From an uncultured Clostridia bacterium (lineage in GTDB: Bacteria; Bacillota; Clostridia; Oscillospirales; Ruminococcaceae), in NCBI GenBank assembly GCA_947625455.1, contig CANQOJ010000067.1:1-10542 (forward strand): 10,542 nucleotides of DNA, in the 5' to 3' direction. Positions 8,105 to 10,542 of the stretch are shown here, piece by piece. The position numbers and the translations under genes are program-made. Position 1 is the stretch's first letter. Every line of letters begins with the position of its first letter. The notes under the pieces were generated by a model, which searched no databases, was not told the origin of the DNA, and saw only the letters and a list, made by a program, of their open reading frames with translations.

Positions 8105-9007
8105 ATGGCTTTATCTGTAAACAATATTGTCAAAAAATACGGCAGTTATACAGCTGTTGACGGGCTTTCATTTGAAATGACAAGTCCTGGCGTTTTCGCG
8201 CTTCTGGGAACAAACGGCGCGGGAAAAACAACGTCAATCCGCATTATACTCGGTATGCTGGCTTCCGACAGCGGCACGGTAAAATGGGACGGAAAAGAAC
8301 TTCTCGCGGCATATATGCCCGTGGGGTATTTAGCTGAAGAGCGCGGACTTTATCCGAAATACAAGATTTATGACCAGCTGACGTATTTTCTAAAACTGCG
8401 CGGAATGACGGGCAATACCGCCAAAAACGCCCTTGACTACTGGTTTGAACGCCTTAATGTGACCGAACACAAAAACAAGCGCGCAGATCAGCTTTCTAAG
8501 GGCAATCAGCAGAAAATCCAGCTTATAGCCGCTCTTGCGCCAAATCCCGAACTTATCATTCTTGACGAACCGCTTTCGGGACTTGATCCCGTGAATGCGG
8601 AACTCTTCAAAAGCGTTATACGCGAGGAAATCAAGAAGAACAAGTTTATCATTATGTCATCACACCAAATGACGACAATCGAGGAGTTTTGCCGCGATAT
8701 TGTCATAATGAACAAAGGCAAAACGCTTTTGCAGGGCAACCTCAACGAAATAAAAAAGGGCTACGGGCGCGTTAAACTCACCGTAAAAGCCGAGGGCGAT
8801 ATACGGAAAATGGCTGAAGAATGCGAACTTTCGGTTACGGAAGATACCCCAAACGGCACATCGTTTAATGTAAAAAGCGAAGAACAGGCTCACAGACTGC
8901 TGAATATGATAATCAACAGCAAGATACCGCTTATAAAATACGAACTGCGCGAGCCGACTTTAAACGAGATATTCATTGAAAAGGCAGGTGGCACAAGTGA
9001 GGACTAA
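8105..9007 (+). CDS. ABC exporter ATP-binding protein, NatA/YhaQ type
   Basis: This is the ATPase half of a two-gene ABC exporter. It hydrolyses ATP in the cytosol and drives the membrane partner encoded next to it. Motifs in the 300 residues are complete: Walker A GTNGAGKTT (35-43), signature LSKGNQQ (130-136), Walker B LIILDEP (150-156), D-loop SGLD (158-161) and switch histidine H187. The signature differs from the common LSGGQ but has the LSKGNQQK form I associate with YhaQ-like proteins. The Q-loop region reads YLAEERGLYP (75-84), with Glu where many ABC ATPases have Gln, also as in that group. Residues from about 215 to 295 form an extra C-terminal domain resembling DUF4162, ending in the typical LNEIFIEKAGG. 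The ATG has a well-placed AAAGGA site and a consensus promoter. The B. subtilis relatives NatA and YhaQ have been linked to sodium export and antimicrobial resistance, but the substrate here is unknown. Confidence 0.95.
   Translation: MALSVNNIVKKYGSYTAVDGLSFEMTSPGVFALLGTNGAGKTTSIRIILGMLASDSGTVKWDGKELLAAYMPVGYLAEERGLYPKYKIYDQLTYFLKLRGMTGNTAKNALDYWFERLNVTEHKNKRADQLSKGNQQKIQLIAALAPNPELIILDEPLSGLDPVNAELFKSVIREEIKKNKFIIMSSHQMTTIEEFCRDIVIMNKGKTLLQGNLNEIKKGYGRVKLTVKAEGDIRKMAEECELSVTEDTPNGTSFNVKSEEQAHRLLNMIINSKIPLIKYELREPTLNEIFIEKAGGTSED
8986..8991 (+). promoter_or_regulatory. Ribosome binding site deciding the permease start
   Basis: AGGTGG lies within the end of the ATPase gene, 5 bases before the GTG at 8997 (8 bases counting from the AGG core). 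It favours this GTG over the upstream TTG at 8976, which lacks any purine-rich site. The overlap means ribosomes finishing the ATPase can restart on the permease. Confidence 0.65.
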
Positions 9008-10427
9008 AGGCTGGCAGAATGTTTTAACGTTCACTCTTATTCAGCATATCAAGACCAAATCGTTCATAATAGGCACTATCGTCACCTGCGTTATACTTTC
9101 GGCTGTCTGCGTGCTTACAAATCTTCTGCCTGTTATGCTTGGCGCGGACGAAGCGATTGATGACATGGTAGAAAATTCGGGCGATACCTATAAGGATTTT
9201 GAGAGCATTTATGTCATTGACGAAACAGGATTGCTTACAGATGAAGATTTTGCAGAAGCAAACAAACTCGGCGCGCTGATGTCGAAAACCGACAAGGACG
9301 CTGACAGCCTTGTTGACGAGTTGTCGGTAAAGGAAACGGCGGAAGCGCTTGTAAAGCTTACCGAAATCAAGGATACCGGCAAAATCATCAGCTACTCGGC
9401 GAATGTTTACTATTCCGAGGGAAGTAACTCCGAAAGCGCAAATTCACTTTCAAGCCTTGTGTATATGCTTGTTGACAAAAGGCGAATGGCGAATTTAGGC
9501 GTTTCGGAGGAAGATTATGAAAAAACGCTGATAGACGTAGAATGTACGGCGCTTAAGGCAGGCTCACAGCAGGTGGATATGTTTACAAGCCTTATAAACT
9601 ACATTGTACCGCTTATTCTTCCGTTGATTTTGTTTATTCTTATCTTCGCATACGGTCAGACTGTCGCGCAGTCGATAGCTACCGAAAAAACAAGCCGTGT
9701 TATGGAATTACTGCTTGTATCGGTAAGACCGCTCGCAATCGTTATAGGAAAAGTCCTCGCTATGGGGATAGTAAGCTTTGGTCAGGTGGTGCTTGTAAGT
9801 ACGGTCGGCGCAATCAGCTTTGCAGCTTCTGCGCCTTTCGGAATACTCGGTAAAATGACAGGCATTTTAGCAAATACGGATATTATGAATTCCGCGGGAG
9901 AAGCGGCGGCGCAGGCGGGAGTTTCGCTTGATGAAATAGAAACCGCAAAGGCAATAGGCGAACTTTTCAAAAACTTCACCCCGCTTAATATAATTCTTAT
10001 CTGCGTTATATTCATTCTGGGGTTTTTATTCTACTCGCTTATCGCGGCGCTTGTGGGCGCGTCGGTTTCGAGAATGGAAGATTTGGCAATGGCAATGCAG
10101 CCGTATTCGTTTATGGGTATACTCGGAATGTACCTTGCGTATTGCCCCGTTATTTTCAACGCTGAAAGCCTTTCGTCGGGCGTTGTTGAAATCAATCCCG
10201 TACAGATGTTCTCGTACTATTTCCCGCTGTCAAGTCCGTTTGCACTGCCGGGCGCTATACTTCTAGGAAACTTCAATACTGTTCAGTCAATAATAGCGGT
10301 GGTGATACTGGCGGCGTTTGTGGTGCTTATAGCGATTGTTGTAAGCAAGGTTTACGAGGCTATAATTCTCCACAACGGCAACAGAATTAAATTCGGAGAT
10401 ATACTGAAAATGGCGGCAAGAAAATAA
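8997..10427 (+). CDS. ABC exporter permease, NatB/YhaP type (ABC-2 family)
   Basis: This is the membrane half of the exporter. The 476-residue protein follows the ABC2_membrane_3 plan: a short cytosolic N-terminus, a first membrane helix at about 23-45, a large hydrophilic and presumably extracellular domain at about 50-195, then about five helices near 198-220, 247-275, 331-353, 370-388 and 429-453. The cytosolic loop ATEKTSRVMELLLVSVRP (228-245), just after the second helix, is the hallmark coupling segment of the family. The region 285-327 between the third and fourth helices is Ala/Glu-rich and probably exposed. I place the start at GTG 8997, because AGGTGG (8986-8991) lies just upstream and the protein then begins MRTKGWQNVLTF as expected. 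An upstream in-frame TTG at 8976 has no ribosome site. The gene overlaps the ATPase stop by 11 bases, implying translational coupling. Substrate unknown. Confidence 0.93.
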   Translation: MRTKGWQNVLTFTLIQHIKTKSFIIGTIVTCVILSAVCVLTNLLPVMLGADEAIDDMVENSGDTYKDFESIYVIDETGLLTDEDFAEANKLGALMSKTDKDADSLVDELSVKETAEALVKLTEIKDTGKIISYSANVYYSEGSNSESANSLSSLVYMLVDKRRMANLGVSEEDYEKTLIDVECTALKAGSQQVDMFTSLINYIVPLILPLILFILIFAYGQTVAQSIATEKTSRVMELLLVSVRPLAIVIGKVLAMGIVSFGQVVLVSTVGAISFAASAPFGILGKMTGILANTDIMNSAGEAAAQAGVSLDEIETAKAIGELFKNFTPLNIILICVIFILGFLFYSLIAALVGASVSRMEDLAMAMQPYSFMGILGMYLAYCPVIFNAESLSSGVVEINPVQMFSYYFPLSSPFALPGAILLGNFNTVQSIIAVVILAAFVVLIAIVVSKVYEAIILHNGNRIKFGDILKMAARK

Positions 10428-10542
10428 TGTCAGACTGTATAAAAAGTCCAACCTCAGGCTGTCGAGAAAGCCTCAGATGCACGCATTATGCGCTTGCGCG
10501 CAAAACGCTGAAACGGTGCTACGGCTAGGCTTTGTGCCTGCC
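10428..10542. other. Non-coding end of window with small hairpins and repeats
   Basis: No convincing gene is seen after the permease stop. AGGCT (10456-10460) and AGCCT (10469-10473) can pair around an 8-base loop, but no T run follows, so this is at best a weak terminator. CCTCAG occurs twice (10452 and 10471). CGCATTATGCG (10482-10492) and TTGCGCGCAA (10494-10503) are symmetric, and AGGC/GCCT pair again near 10528-10540. This crowding, richer in G and C than the other intergenic regions, suits a dispersed repeat or the edge of a mobile element, but the window ends too soon to tell. Confidence 0.4.

Noticed and set aside
8976..8996. Upstream TTG start for the permease giving 7 extra residues
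   Set aside because: No ribosome site precedes it, whereas the GTG at 8997 has AGGTGG just upstream and gives the expected N-terminus.
10427..10528. 33-codon frame overlapping the permease stop as TAATG, with four Cys
   Set aside because: There is no purine-rich ribosome site, it runs through the hairpins of the non-coding tail, and the translation resembles no family I know.
1..10542. CRISPR array, tRNA, rRNA, transposase or toxin-antitoxin pair
   Set aside because: No regular repeat-spacer pattern, no recognisable RNA gene, and no fitting coding sequence was found on either strand.

Overview
The window looks like chromosome from a low-to-mid G+C Gram-positive bacterium of the Bacillota, most likely a gut-type member of the Clostridia (Oscillospiraceae/Ruminococcus-like). 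This rests on the RpoB and RpoC sequence style (Firmicutes-type rifampicin region, an acidic RpoB C-terminus), strong AGGAGG-type ribosome sites, TTGACA/TATAAT promoters and a YhaQ/YhaP-type ABC exporter. The genus is inferred, not shown.

Layout. Positions 1-2704 (minus strand) carry the first 901 codons of rpoC, cut by the window edge shortly after the last cysteines of the second zinc site. Positions 2752-6612 (minus) carry a complete rpoB, 47 bases upstream of rpoC, so the two form an rpoB-rpoC operon for the beta and beta-prime subunits of RNA polymerase. A 276-base A+T-rich region (6613-6888) holds two divergent promoters, one for rpoBC and one for a gene of unknown function at 6889-7929 (plus). 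A 175-base gap follows, with a heptamer-like repeat, a 12-base palindrome, a run of eight C and a perfect-consensus promoter. It leads into a two-gene ABC exporter operon: an ATPase at 8105-9007 and a permease at 8997-10427, overlapping by 11 bases. The last 115 bases hold no convincing gene, only small hairpins and repeats.

How it works together. rpoB and rpoC supply the catalytic core of transcription. The exporter pair should form one membrane complex with cytosolic ATPase domains; its substrate cannot be read from sequence. Nothing directly links the unknown 346-residue protein to either neighbour. No clearly new defence or mobile system is visible. The points most worth a second look are that rpoB is separated from its usual rplL neighbour and has its own promoter, the very acidic 88-residue RpoB tail, the orphan divergent gene, and the structured DNA before the exporter promoter.
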